A stretch of 8,426 nt of DNA from Acidobacteriaceae bacterium. GTDB lineage: Bacteria > Acidobacteriota > Terriglobia > Terriglobales > Acidobacteriaceae. The position numbers were made by a program, and so were the translations under genes. Below, in pieces: positions 1 to 6,462 of the stretch. Location of the stretch: contig PKXI01000359.1 in the NCBI GenBank assembly GCA_003133425.1, positions 1-8,426 of the forward strand. The letters run 5' to 3'. A model generated the notes under the pieces. It was given only the letters and a program-made list of their open reading frames with translations. It had not been told where the DNA came from and ran no database searches. Numbering within the stretch: the first letter of the stretch is position 1; every line of letters begins with the position of its first letter.

Positions 1-1774
1 CTTCCTTGAACGCGATCGAGCCGGCAAACTTGAAGGCCATTTCGTTCGAGTCCACTTCGTGATAGCTCCCGTCGTAAAGCGTTACCTTCACGTCCACCAT
101 CGGGAAGCCGGCCAGGATGCCCAACTCGAGCGCTCCCTGCACGCCCTGATCAATGGGCTTGATGTATTCCTTGGGCACCGAACCGCTCTTGATCTCGTTG
201 ATGAACTCGTAGCCCGCGCCGGGGGCGCTGGGCTCGACGCGCAGTTTGCAATGCCCGTAGTTGCCCGAGCCGCCGGTCTGGCGAATGTACTTGCCCTCGG
301 CTTCAGCCTTCTTGCGGATGGTCTCGCGGAAGGCAACCTTCGGCTCGCCGACATTGGCCTCGACCTTGTGCTCGCGCCTCATGCGGTCGACCAGAATTTC
401 CAGGTGCAGCTCGCCCATGCCGCTGATAATCGTCTGGCCCGAATCTTCGTCGGTCCGCACCTTGAAGGTGGGGTCCTCGTCAGCCAGCCGCGCCAGGGCA
501 ACGCCCATCTTCTCCTGATCGGCCTTGGTCTTGGGCTCGATGGCTACCGATATCACCGTCTCCGGGAATGTGATGGCGCCGAGCGCAATCTCATGATGCG
601 GCGCACAGAGCGTGTCACCGGTCTTCAATTCTTTCAGCCCCACGCATGCGCAGATGTCGCCGGCCAGGATCTCGGACACATCCTCGCGCTTGTTGGCGTG
701 CATTTTTACCAGGCGGCCAATGCGATCGGTCTTGCCGGTGCGCGGATTCAGCACCATGTCGCCGGTTTTGAGCGAACCCGAATAGACGCGCACAAAGCAA
801 AGCTTGCCGAAGGGATCGTTGATGATCTTGAAGGCCAAAGCCGCAAGCGGTTCGTTGTCGTCCGGCTTGCGGATCTCGACCCGATCGTGATGATGGGGGT
901 CGATGCCTTCGACCGGAGGCTTGTCGAGAGGGCTGGGCAGATAGTCAACGACCGCATCGAGCAGCGTTTGAATGCCCTTGTTCTTGAATGCGCTTCCGCA
1001 CAGCACTGGAAAGATCTTCAGATCGATGGTGGCCTGGCGGATGCCAGCCTTGAGCTCCTCAATCGTGGGGGTCTCGCCTTCCAGGAACTTCTCCAAAAGC
1101 ACATCGTCGGTTTCGGCGATAACTTCAATCAACTGCAGGCGAAAAGCCTCGGCCTTCTTCTGGAGGTCGGCAGGAATCGGCTCGACGGAGAATTCGGCGC
1201 CCAGCGTTTCGTCATGCCACAGGACGGCCTTCATCTCGATGAGATCGACCACGCCCTTGAAGCCGGCTTCCGCGCCAATGGGAATCTGCAGCGCCACGGG
1301 CCGTGCGCCCAGACGCTTGCGGATGGTCTCGAGAACGTGCTCGAAATCGGCGCCGTTCTTGTCCATCTTGTTCACAAAGCAGATGCGCGGAACCTTGTAC
1401 TTGTCGCCCTGCCGCCAGACGGTCTCAGTCTGCGGTTGCACGCCGGAAACGGAGTCAAACAGCGCCACCGCACTGTCAAGGACGCGCAGGCTGCGCTCTA
1501 CTTCGGCGGTAAAGTCCACGTGGCCGGGAGTGTCAATGATATTGATCCGGACGTCTTTCCACATGCAGGTGGTGGCGGCCGATGTGATCGTGATGCCGCG
1601 CTCCTGCTCTTGCTCCATGTAATCCATGGTCGCCGTGCCTTCATGCACTTCGCCGATGCGGTGCGTGATGCCGGTATAAAACAAGATGCGCTCTGTCGCT
1701 GTCGTCTTCCCGGCGTCGATGTGCGCCATGATTCCGATGTTCCGGCAACGATTCAGAGGTACGGTGCGAGCCAC
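1..1774 (-). CDS. fusA: Elongation factor G (EF-G), 3' end cut off by window edge
   Basis: Ribosomal translocase GTPase that moves tRNA and mRNA after peptide transfer and helps recycle ribosomes. 591 residues are visible of roughly 690-700 expected, so most of domain V lies outside the window. Seen: P-loop AHIDAGKTT (17-25), RGITI switch I (59-63), DTPGH (81-85, with the GTPase-activating His85) and NKMD (135-138). Domain IV has the tip segment [10 protein letters not shown] with His572, which matches the translocation His of other EF-Gs by position. The start is GTG, giving [21 protein letters not shown] lies 8 nt upstream and no ATG is nearer the conserved N-terminus. It is the third gene of rpsL-rpsG-fusA, 133 bp after rpsG, and probably cotranscribed. 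The sequence reads as a canonical EF-G with intact motifs, not a divergent EF-G2 paralogue. Confidence 0.97.
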   Translation of the reverse strand, partial: MARTVPLNRCRNIGIMAHIDAGKTTATERILFYTGITHRIGEVHEGTATMDYMEQEQERGITITSAATTCMWKDVRINIIDTPGHVDFTAEVERSLRVLDSAVALFDSVSGVQPQTETVWRQGDKYKVPRICFVNKMDKNGADFEHVLETIRKRLGARPVALQIPIGAEAGFKGVVDLIEMKAVLWHDETLGAEFSVEPIPADLQKKAEAFRLQLIEVIAETDDVLLEKFLEGETPTIEELKAGIRQATIDLKIFPVLCGSAFKNKGIQTLLDAVVDYLPSPLDKPPVEGIDPHHHDRVEIRKPDDNEPLAALAFKIINDPFGKLCFVRVYSGSLKTGDMVLNPRTGKTDRIGRLVKMHANKREDVSEILAGDICACVGLKELKTGDTLCAPHHEIALGAITFPETVISVAIEPKTKADQEKMGVALARLADEDPTFKVRTDEDSGQTIISGMGELHLEILVDRMRREHKVEANVGEPKVAFRETIRKKAEAEGKYIRQTGGSGNYGHCKLRVEPSAPGAGYEFINEIKSGSVPKEYIKPIDQGVQGALELGILAGFPMVDVKVTLYDGSYHEVDSNEMAFKFAGSIAFKE

Positions 1775-1782
1775 GTTTGTTT

Positions 1783-1787
1783 TCCTT
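1783..1787 (-). promoter_or_regulatory. Ribosome binding site deciding the fusA GTG start
   Basis: The minus strand reads AAGGA, 8 nt before the GTG codon at 1774-1772. This fixes a GTG start exactly where the conserved EF-G N-terminus begins. Confidence 0.75.
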
Positions 1788-1837
1788 GCAGGCGCTTCTG
1801 GCCCGCGGTTGATTTCTGATGTCAAAGTGCTTCGGAG

Positions 1838-1864
1838 CCGGTCTATCGGACCCTATCCAACCGG
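1838..1864 (-). other. Possible RNA hairpin in the rpsG-fusA gap
   Basis: In the 133-bp gap the minus strand has arms CCGGT and ACCGG enclosing 17 nt, with an inner TGGA/TCCG pairing possible. It has no U-tract, so it is not a terminator. It may be a stability or spacing element within the operon mRNA. The stem is short and chance is possible. Confidence 0.25.
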
Positions 1865-1907
1865 AGCATTGATCACCCCGGCCCAATCTCTTACGATTCC
1901 CGCCCGC

Positions 1908-2423
<516 letters not shown>

Positions 2424-2427
2424 CTAG

Positions 2428-2455
2428 TCCGGGTTCCAAACCCCGCCCCGGAACC
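2428..2455 (-). promoter_or_regulatory. Mutually exclusive hairpins in the rpsL-rpsG gap
   Basis: Two perfect 6-bp stems overlap just after the rpsL stop. Stem A pairs GGTTCC (2455-2450) with GGAACC (2437-2432) around a 12-nt loop. Stem B pairs TCCGGG (2452-2447) with CCCGGA (2433-2428) around a 13-nt loop. They share bases, so only one can form at a time. There is no U-tract, so a terminator is unlikely. The place corresponds to the intercistronic site used by S7 for feedback in enterobacteria; the analogy is positional only. Confidence 0.4.
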
Positions 2456-2460
2456 GTTAG

Positions 2461-2859
2461 TTACTTCTTGCCCTTTGGTGCCGCGCCGCCCTTGGCGCGC
2501 TTGGCCCCATACTTTGAACGACTCTGCATGCGGTTGGCCACGCCCACCGAATCCAGAGTGCCCCGGACCACGTGATAACGCACACCCGGCAGATCCTTTA
2601 CACGGCCGCCGCGGATAAGCACAATCGAGTGCTCCTGAAGATTGTGGCCGATGCCGGGGATGTAGGTGGTCACCTCAATCCCGTTGGTCAGCCGCACGCG
2701 GGCTACCTTGCGCAGGGCCGAGTTCGGCTTCTTCGGAGTCTGTGTATACACGCGGGTGCAAACTCCGCGCCGCTGCGGCGAGGCCTGCAGGGCAGGTGAC
2801 GCCGTCTTGTACCGGGGGGCCGTGCGCCCCTTGCGAACCAACTGATTGAATGTAGGCAA
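2461..2859 (-). CDS. rpsL: 30S ribosomal protein S12, TTG start
   Basis: Decoding-centre protein of the small subunit. 132 residues, slightly longer than the 124 of E. coli because of a basic Ala/Gly/Lys tail. Seen: [13 protein letters not shown]-terminus, [11 protein letters not shown] (41-51) and [11 protein letters not shown] (86-96). Lys43 and Lys88, the classic streptomycin-resistance positions, are both wild type, so no rpsL-type resistance is expected. Asp89 is the site methylthiolated by RimO in E. coli. The start is TTG, fixed by the conserved N-terminus and by AAGGAG 7 nt upstream. An in-frame TTG at 2907 would add 16 residues unlike any S12 extension and is rejected. It is the first gene of rpsL-rpsG-fusA, behind a leader of about 440 nt. 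Confidence 0.97.
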   Translation of the reverse strand: MPTFNQLVRKGRTAPRYKTASPALQASPQRRGVCTRVYTQTPKKPNSALRKVARVRLTNGIEVTTYIPGIGHNLQEHSIVLIRGGRVKDLPGVRYHVVRGTLDSVGVANRMQSRSKYGAKRAKGGAAPKGKK

Positions 2860-2866
2860 ACCGAAA

Positions 2867-2872
2867 CTCCTT
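2867..2872 (-). promoter_or_regulatory. Ribosome binding site deciding the rpsL TTG start
   Basis: The minus strand reads AAGGAG, 7 nt before the TTG at 2859-2857. It is a near-ideal Shine-Dalgarno sequence and explains how a ribosomal protein gene can use a weak start codon. Confidence 0.85.
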
Positions 2873-2890
2873 ACCGCGTCAAAAAACCCT

Positions 2891-2926
2891 TCAACATCCA
2901 AACCCAACAGCCGCGCGCAGACCCAT
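2891..2926 (-). CDS. Candidate 11-residue leader peptide upstream of rpsL
   Basis: The minus strand has GGGGAGG, 4 nt, then ATG, encoding [11 protein letters not shown] and a TGA. The stop lies 31 nt before the rpsL TTG. The Shine-Dalgarno match is among the strongest in the window, which is why it is listed. Translation here could couple to, or compete with, rpsL initiation. There is no run of one amino acid that would suggest classical attenuation. A chance ORF is quite possible; conservation in relatives would decide. Confidence 0.3.
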   Translation of the reverse strand: MGLRAAVGFGC

Positions 2927-2942
2927 CAGGCCTCCCCTGCCT

Positions 2943-3104
2943 TCATGCGCACCAATTACCGGCGCACACACGCACGGAAGCCCTATTGTTACTGCTTCGC
3001 GTCTGCCTTCGTTCCAATCTCAGACGAGAACCGGGACGGTGGCCGTTCGTTTTCCTGATAATCCCAGGAAAAGCCGACTCCGTTTCGCCGCTTCCGGCCC
3101 GCAT
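2943..3104 (-). CDS. Doubtful 53-residue basic ORF in the str leader
   Basis: An ATG preceded by GGAGG at only 3 nt opens a 53-codon frame whose product begins MRAGSGETES and ends CAGNWCA. It is Arg-rich and has two Cys near the end. I recognise no family. It spans the 8-bp hairpin at 3050-3072, and its stop lies 16 nt before the next short ORF starts. The short Shine-Dalgarno spacing and low-complexity basic composition make it more likely a chance frame than a gene. It is kept because a second Shine-Dalgarno-led ORF follows directly. Confidence 0.15.
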   Translation of the reverse strand: MRAGSGETESAFPGIIRKTNGHRPGSRLRLERRQTRSSNNRASVRVCAGNWCA

Positions 3105-3200
3105 AGCCCTCCAAGGTGGAGAACGCGCGGGCGCCGATGCGATGTATCCCTGCCCCCGCAAGAAGAGAGCTAATTCGGGGACCTATCTGGCCGGTTAACT

Positions 3201-3251
3201 TCACCTGGCCCGGGGACCAACCCACCCATTGCTGCCGGAGGAGTTGCCCAT
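3201..3251 (-). CDS. Doubtful 16-residue ORF near the 5' end of the str leader
   Basis: The minus strand has GAAGGG then ATG (AAGG 6 nt before it), encoding MGNSSGSNGWVGPRAR and TGA. The ATG sits at the foot of the first leader hairpin, and the AGG of its Shine-Dalgarno is the bulge of that hairpin. Translation and folding would therefore interfere with each other. This could be a regulatory upstream ORF, or coincidence in GC-rich DNA. Confidence 0.2.
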   Translation of the reverse strand: MGNSSGSNGWVGPRAR

Positions 3252-3303
3252 ACGCGCCCTTCGTTAAGACACACGAACGAGCGCGTTCTTGCGGAACCTT
3301 CTT

Positions 3304-3332
3304 ACAATAGCAAGAAATGCGGGCGGGGTCAA
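3304..3332 (-). promoter_or_regulatory. Sigma70-type promoter of the str operon
   Basis: The minus strand has TTGACC (3332-3327), a 17-nt spacer and TATTGT (3309-3304). The -35 matches 5 of 6 and the -10 matches 4 of 6 of the consensus, at ideal spacing. Transcription would start near 3298, giving an rpsL leader of about 440 nt. It lies 36 bp after the lipoprotein stop codon, so the str genes need not depend on read-through. Confidence 0.6.
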
Positions 3333-3345
3333 CGCATTCGACCCC
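3325..3345 (-). promoter_or_regulatory. Inverted repeat overlapping the -35 box: terminator stem or operator
   Basis: The arms GGGGTC and GACCCC are perfect and extend to 8 bp with G-T and A-T pairs, leaving a 5-nt loop. The stem lies 22 nt after the lipoprotein stop, fitting the stem of a terminator, but no U-run follows. One arm contains the -35 box of the str promoter, so a protein binding the palindrome would occlude RNA polymerase. Which role applies cannot be told from sequence. Confidence 0.35.
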
Positions 3346-3367
3346 ATCCCGGAGGATTCTTGCCGAC

Positions 3368-3943
3368 CTAGTTGATTGATTGCAGTTTCCAGGCCCCGCC
3401 ATCCAGAACAAAGTCCGCCGTCCGTGTGGAACTCAACTGGTTGCCGGGATTGTGGGCAATCCCCACCAACGGGTCGGGGACCCCAGTCAGATCAACACCC
3501 TCAGTGAAGGTAACCGTCTTGGTTTGTCCGACATCCTGAATATCCTTGATATCGCGCGCCTTGAGGTGATTGGTCGCCACCGTTACCATGACAATCGAGT
3601 ATTTCGTGTCGGTGGGGCTATCCGGCCGCCACTTGATCACATCGCCCCCGGTTACCTGCTTGACAACCTTCTTGCCTTCAGGAGTTAGGGTGAAGTCAGC
3701 CCAATACTTATTGGGATAAATCGTAGTCCGGTTCCAGTACTTGGCCGTCGCGCCCTGCACCATGCCGTCGTTGTTCACGATGATGTTCGCGCCAACCGCC
3801 GGCGTTGCATCATACTTGGCCTGGATCATTGAAAGCGCCTGGGCCTGTGTCAGTTCCGGAGCTGACTTGCAGCCGGCCAAAACCATTCCCGCTCCCAAAA
3901 TTGCCAAAGACATCAAAACATTCATTTTCGCCACGTTTTTCAC
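3368..3943 (-). CDS. Small exported lipoprotein of unknown function
   Basis: 191 residues with a classic lipoprotein signal: a basic N-terminus (KNVAK), a hydrophobic stretch of about 14 residues and the lipobox LAGC (22-25). It should be lipidated at Cys25 and leave about 167 residues. Lys at +2 gives no inner-membrane retention signal by the E. coli rule. The mature part starts ELTQAQALSMIQAKYDA and ends with FVLDGGAWKLQSIN, like small beta-rich periplasmic domains. I do not recognise the family. The start is GTG at 3943, 4 nt after GGAGG. A GTG three codons later, or the ATG at 3925, would keep the same lipobox, whereas the GTG at 3961 lies before the Shine-Dalgarno. It has its own promoter (3993-4020) and is probably monocistronic. 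It separates the exported enzyme genes from the str operon. Confidence 0.85.
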   Translation of the reverse strand: MKNVAKMNVLMSLAILGAGMVLAGCKSAPELTQAQALSMIQAKYDATPAVGANIIVNNDGMVQGATAKYWNRTTIYPNKYWADFTLTPEGKKVVKQVTGGDVIKWRPDSPTDTKYSIVMVTVATNHLKARDIKDIQDVGQTKTVTFTEGVDLTGVPDPLVGIAHNPGNQLSSTRTADFVLDGGAWKLQSIN

Positions 3944-3947
3944 TTTC

Positions 3948-3952
3948 CCTCC
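3948..3952 (-). promoter_or_regulatory. Ribosome binding site of the lipoprotein gene
   Basis: GGAGG on the minus strand, 4 nt before the GTG at 3943. It decides against the upstream GTG at 3961 as the start. Confidence 0.6.
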
Positions 3953-3992
3953 GTTGAACACACACCATTGGTTGATTTACTTCGACTCGCCA

Positions 3993-4020
3993 TTTTTATC
4001 CTACTTTCCTCTGCTGTCAA
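3993..4020 (-). promoter_or_regulatory. Sigma70-type promoter of the lipoprotein gene
   Basis: The minus strand has a perfect TTGACA (4020-4015), a 16-nt spacer and TAAAAA (3998-3993). A start near 3986 gives a 5' UTR of about 43 nt. It is the best -35 box in the window and suggests solid constitutive expression. Confidence 0.6.
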
Positions 4021-4128
4021 TGCAGTTGGAAGTGATGGAGCGCACAACAGATCGCTTGATCCTCTGGAAATCCCCCGGCCAACCCAAGATTGAGGCAAAA
4101 TTGCCTAAATCTTTCACTGCTCCGCCCG

Positions 4129-5118
4129 TCAGTGTACCGTCTCCCCAGCAATCCGGCCGACGAGAAATTCAAGAAATCCCTTCTCGTCCGAGTGCAGGCA
4201 GACCTGGGCGTTGGGAGCCCCCTCAACTGGTTTCGTAAACCCCTTGTCGTCCACTTCCAGCCGCATCGGCGTCGCCGGGCAAAGATCGGGGCGGATCGCA
4301 TAAGTCACTGCCACCGGGTCAAACAAAGTTGGCCGGCGCCATTCGTTTGCCCCGGTCCATTGGTGATAAAGCAGCGTTAGCTGATCGGTGAGCGGCGAGC
4401 CATGAGCTAAGACTGCCCCCAGCGCTGGATTTTCCAAATGAATCTGCGTCGAGTCGAGCGGCATTACGAAAACCGGAACCCCGGATCCCAGCAGCGCCGT
4501 GGCCCCCGCCGGATCGCACAAAATGTTCCACTCCGGCGATGGCGCATTCTGCCTGGCGCCGTCCTTCCCGTCGTAGCCCCGATAAACACTGCCGCCCATG
4601 ATCACGACACGCTTCAGCTTTTTGAAGGTAGCAGGATCACGCGCAATTGCCGCCTGCACATTGAACAACGGTCCGATCGCGATCAACGTGATCTGCCCCG
4701 GATGAGCCCGAATCTGCCCCAGCAGGAAATCCACCGCACCCCTGTGCTTTACTTCTGGCGACTGCATTGCATACGCCGCCTGCGTGAAGTGGACGCTCTT
4801 GGTTCCCACTCCGGCCATCACAGGAATGTCCTGTCGGCCGACCGCTTTCAGATAGCGGTCAACAAGACGAGCTCTCAGCTCCGTATCGCCGAACGCCGTT
4901 TCTACGCCCAGCAACCTCAGTTCCGGACTGCGCAACACCAGTGCCAGCGCGAAGGCGTCATCAATGTCGTCCCCGATATCCGTATCGAGAATTACCAGTT
5001 GCGGCGCTGCACCGGGCGTCCGGGCCGCCGCGGGAGCCGCCTGCGAATTCATCACAGGCGAACCGGCAGCTAATAGCGCGAGCGCGGCCAAAGCACCAAA
5101 CAGTCGTGCTGTTTTCAT
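4129..5118 (-). CDS. Exported inosine/uridine-preferring nucleoside hydrolase family protein
   Basis: Family that cleaves the N-glycosidic bond of nucleosides to base and ribose with a bound calcium ion. 329 residues. A Sec signal peptide is clear: MKTARLF then an Ala/Leu-rich core, with possible cleavage in the Ala-rich stretch near 27-33. Calcium and ribose-binding motif DTDIGDDIDDA at 45-55. MGGS at 174-177. EWN (196-198) fits the Glu-x-Asn ribose-binding motif, followed by CDP. LFDPVAV at 265-271 carries the late conserved Asp267. Phe266 stands where many relatives have the His of an HDP motif. The ATG at 5118 gives a typical signal peptide; the ATG at 5127 would add MGG, and neither has a good Shine-Dalgarno. 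The gene follows the polysaccharide lyase by about 70 bp. Likely periplasmic nucleoside salvage, but the exact substrate is unknown. Confidence 0.9.
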   Translation of the reverse strand: MKTARLFGALAALALLAAGSPVMNSQAAPAAARTPGAAPQLVILDTDIGDDIDDAFALALVLRSPELRLLGVETAFGDTELRARLVDRYLKAVGRQDIPVMAGVGTKSVHFTQAAYAMQSPEVKHRGAVDFLLGQIRAHPGQITLIAIGPLFNVQAAIARDPATFKKLKRVVIMGGSVYRGYDGKDGARQNAPSPEWNILCDPAGATALLGSGVPVFVMPLDSTQIHLENPALGAVLAHGSPLTDQLTLLYHQWTGANEWRRPTLFDPVAVTYAIRPDLCPATPMRLEVDDKGFTKPVEGAPNAQVCLHSDEKGFLEFLVGRIAGETVH

Positions 5119-5125
5119 GCCGCCC

Positions 5126-5131
5126 ATTGTA
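5126..5131 (-). promoter_or_regulatory. TACAAT -10 box 7 nt before the nucleoside hydrolase ATG
   Basis: The minus strand reads TACAAT, 7 nt, ATG (5118). This spacing places the transcription start at or next to the A of the ATG, as in leaderless mRNAs. It favours 5118 over 5127, since the latter overlaps the box. No good -35 is visible, and read-through from the lyase gene is an alternative. Confidence 0.35.
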
Positions 5132-5189
5132 GCTGCACCGGCTTCGGCCTGCGCGCCAAATGCTTTCGAAATCGTTCCGCCAAAGCGCC

Positions 5190-6362
5190 CTACCGCTTCG
5201 CCTGTGCGGCATCCGCACCGTGTGTCAGCATCTCAAAGACGGTTGTGTGAATATCTACCGGCTCCGGAATCGCCATTACCTTGTCCAGCCACTCGCGTGT
5301 CTCCGGCAACGGTTGCCCCAGGCGGTTGTGGAACTCGTTGTACCCGATGCCGAATGTGTATCCCGCACCGTAGCGAATATTGCCCGCGCATAGCGTGGCC
5401 GGCGCCGGCTCTTTTTTCAGCAGCAAATGCGCGTGAAACTCCAGCGCTCCGATCAGCCGCGGCTCCTCATCCTCATAAAGCTTGTCGCCCTGAATATGCG
5501 CGGTCTCTGCCGCGGCGATGGTGGCGGAGATAGCGTATCCCGTGTGCCCCAGGTCGCGGCATGTCTCTGCCGCCACACCATTTATGGATTCATCAAACGT
5601 GGTCTGCCCAAACCATCCTTCGTGGGGACCGGGGGTGAGGACCCTGGGATGATCCCCATCCAGTTTCGCGTTGTAGAAATACGCCGGCACGCGCTCACGC
5701 CACATGTTTTCCGCATACGTAAGCAGGGCGCGATCGTCTGTGAATACGGCAATGCCCATCATGCCTTCGACCATGCTCAACTGCCAGTTGCCAACATTCC
5801 GCGGCGCTCCATCGCGAATCAGCGGCAGGTTGATTTTGGTCAGCATATCGCTGAATGCCTGCACATCTTTCGCCTTCCATCCTGCGCGGCTGTGCCTGAT
5901 AATCTCGCCCGCACGCGGCCACATCTCCGCGCTCCACGCGGCCTGCAGATGCGTGTTCGCGTTTGTGTACCCCTTCACCTTGTAGCTGTAGGTGTTCATG
6001 ATGCGGATCGCGTTTGCAGCGTAGCGATGATCGCGCGTGATCCACCACAACACCGCCTGAAGATAGGCCGCGCTCGCATCCGAATCCTCGGCATGGCATC
6101 CGTGATCCGGCCTGGAATATGCCCCGCAGTCGATGATGCCAGTCTCCGGCGGTCCAAGCACTTTGTAGTCCATCGCCGCGTATTGGTTAGCCACGGCCTT
6201 CTGATATTGGCTGTAGATCGGCTCCTTCCTGGCCTTAACCTGCTGCTTCACATAATCGAGTTGCTGCCCGCTCACCAGCACGCCCGGATGCTTCATCGCC
6301 TGCGCGCCTCCCACCACGCACACAATCCCCATCAACAGCGCCACACCGGCACGAATCTGCAT
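5190..6362 (-). CDS. Exported alginate-lyase-family (PF05426-like) polysaccharide lyase
   Basis: Family of all-alpha (alpha/alpha toroid) enzymes that break uronic-acid polysaccharides by beta-elimination. 390 residues. Signal peptide: MQIR, then a hydrophobic core, with cleavage likely after AQA (22). The segment HPGVLVSGQQLDYVK (25-39) is typical of the family's start. Other family-like parts: NTHLQAAW (136-143), GNWQLSM (191-197) with Asn192-Trp193, and a Glu/Arg/Asp/His cluster E266, R269, D270, H273 in ETCRDLGHTGY. Later comes AAAETAHIQGDKLY (283-296). The ATG at 6362 is chosen because it begins the signal peptide; a frame open to 6446 would add 28 residues including the promoter. Assignment to the family is by pattern. 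Whether the substrate is alginate, another uronate polymer, or whether it is catalytically active is not known. Confidence 0.85.
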   Translation of the reverse strand: MQIRAGVALLMGIVCVVGGAQAMKHPGVLVSGQQLDYVKQQVKARKEPIYSQYQKAVANQYAAMDYKVLGPPETGIIDCGAYSRPDHGCHAEDSDASAAYLQAVLWWITRDHRYAANAIRIMNTYSYKVKGYTNANTHLQAAWSAEMWPRAGEIIRHSRAGWKAKDVQAFSDMLTKINLPLIRDGAPRNVGNWQLSMVEGMMGIAVFTDDRALLTYAENMWRERVPAYFYNAKLDGDHPRVLTPGPHEGWFGQTTFDESINGVAAETCRDLGHTGYAISATIAAAETAHIQGDKLYEDEEPRLIGALEFHAHLLLKKEPAPATLCAGNIRYGAGYTFGIGYNEFHNRLGQPLPETREWLDKVMAIPEPVDIHTTVFEMLTHGADAAQAKR

Positions 6363-6404
6363 CCTTACCCCGCAAAATGAAAGCTGATTTGAAAGACGCC
6401 GCGA

Positions 6405-6413
6405 AGTATAGCA
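6405..6413 (-). promoter_or_regulatory. Extended -10 promoter of the polysaccharide lyase gene
   Basis: The minus strand reads TGCTATACT: a TGn extension and a 5-of-6 -10 hexamer. No good -35 is seen, which extended -10 promoters can lack. A start near 6398 gives a UTR of about 36 nt. It lies in the 100-bp gap after the GH130 gene, so the lyase can be expressed independently. Confidence 0.45.
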
Positions 6414-6462
6414 GTGCCGCCGAGAGATTGGCTGCAAAGTCACCATGCTTCGATCGCCAAAT

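Larger units (their letters stand above)
2860..3298 (-). promoter_or_regulatory. Long structured 5' leader of the str operon (gene-free stretch 2860-3367)
   Basis: If the promoter at 3304-3332 is used, the rpsL mRNA begins near 3298 and has a leader of about 440 nt. Hairpins seen on the minus strand, from 5' to 3': ACGCGC/GCGCGT plus TCGTT/AACGA with a 3-nt AGG bulge (3252-3286); GGCC-A-GGT/ACCGGCC with a 7-nt loop (3189-3210); CTCCA-CCT-TGGAG (3109-3121); and TTTTCCTG/CAGGAAAA, a perfect 8-bp stem with a 7-nt loop (3050-3072). The motif GGTCCCCG occurs twice. A T6 run near 2886-2881 has no stem just before it, so it is not a clear terminator. I recognise no known riboswitch and no tRNA. Three short ORFs with Shine-Dalgarno-like sequences lie inside. 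Regulation by this leader is inferred. Confidence 0.45.

Noticed and set aside
59..1819. 586-codon open frame on the plus strand opposite fusA
   Set aside because: It is the antisense shadow of a strongly codon-biased EF-G gene whose motifs are all on the minus strand. The translated product resembles no family.
2881..2886. T6 run on the minus strand before rpsL as a terminator or attenuator
   Set aside because: No stable stem lies immediately before the T-run, and the rpsL Shine-Dalgarno follows 9 nt later. Intrinsic termination is not supported.
2461..2907. Longer rpsL starting at the upstream TTG (2907)
   Set aside because: It would add 16 residues not found on S12, and the strong Shine-Dalgarno would fall inside the coding region.
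2965..2990. Inverted-repeat-like TGCGC...GCGCA segment in the str leader
   Set aside because: Only a 5-bp stem forms, with an 11-nt loop, in GC-rich sequence. It is within what chance would give.
2989..3411. 140-codon minus-strand frame running through the str leader
   Set aside because: It starts inside the lipoprotein coding region, crosses the str promoter and has no recognisable domain or proper start. It is probably open by chance.
4093..4106. Palindrome AGGCAAAATTGCCT after the nucleoside hydrolase stop as a terminator
   Set aside because: Only 5 bp can pair with a 4-nt loop and no U-run follows on the minus strand. It is too weak to call.
5427..6380. 317-codon open frame on the plus strand opposite the polysaccharide lyase gene
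   Set aside because: The opposite strand encodes a protein with a signal peptide and family motifs. This frame has none and no ribosome binding site stands out.
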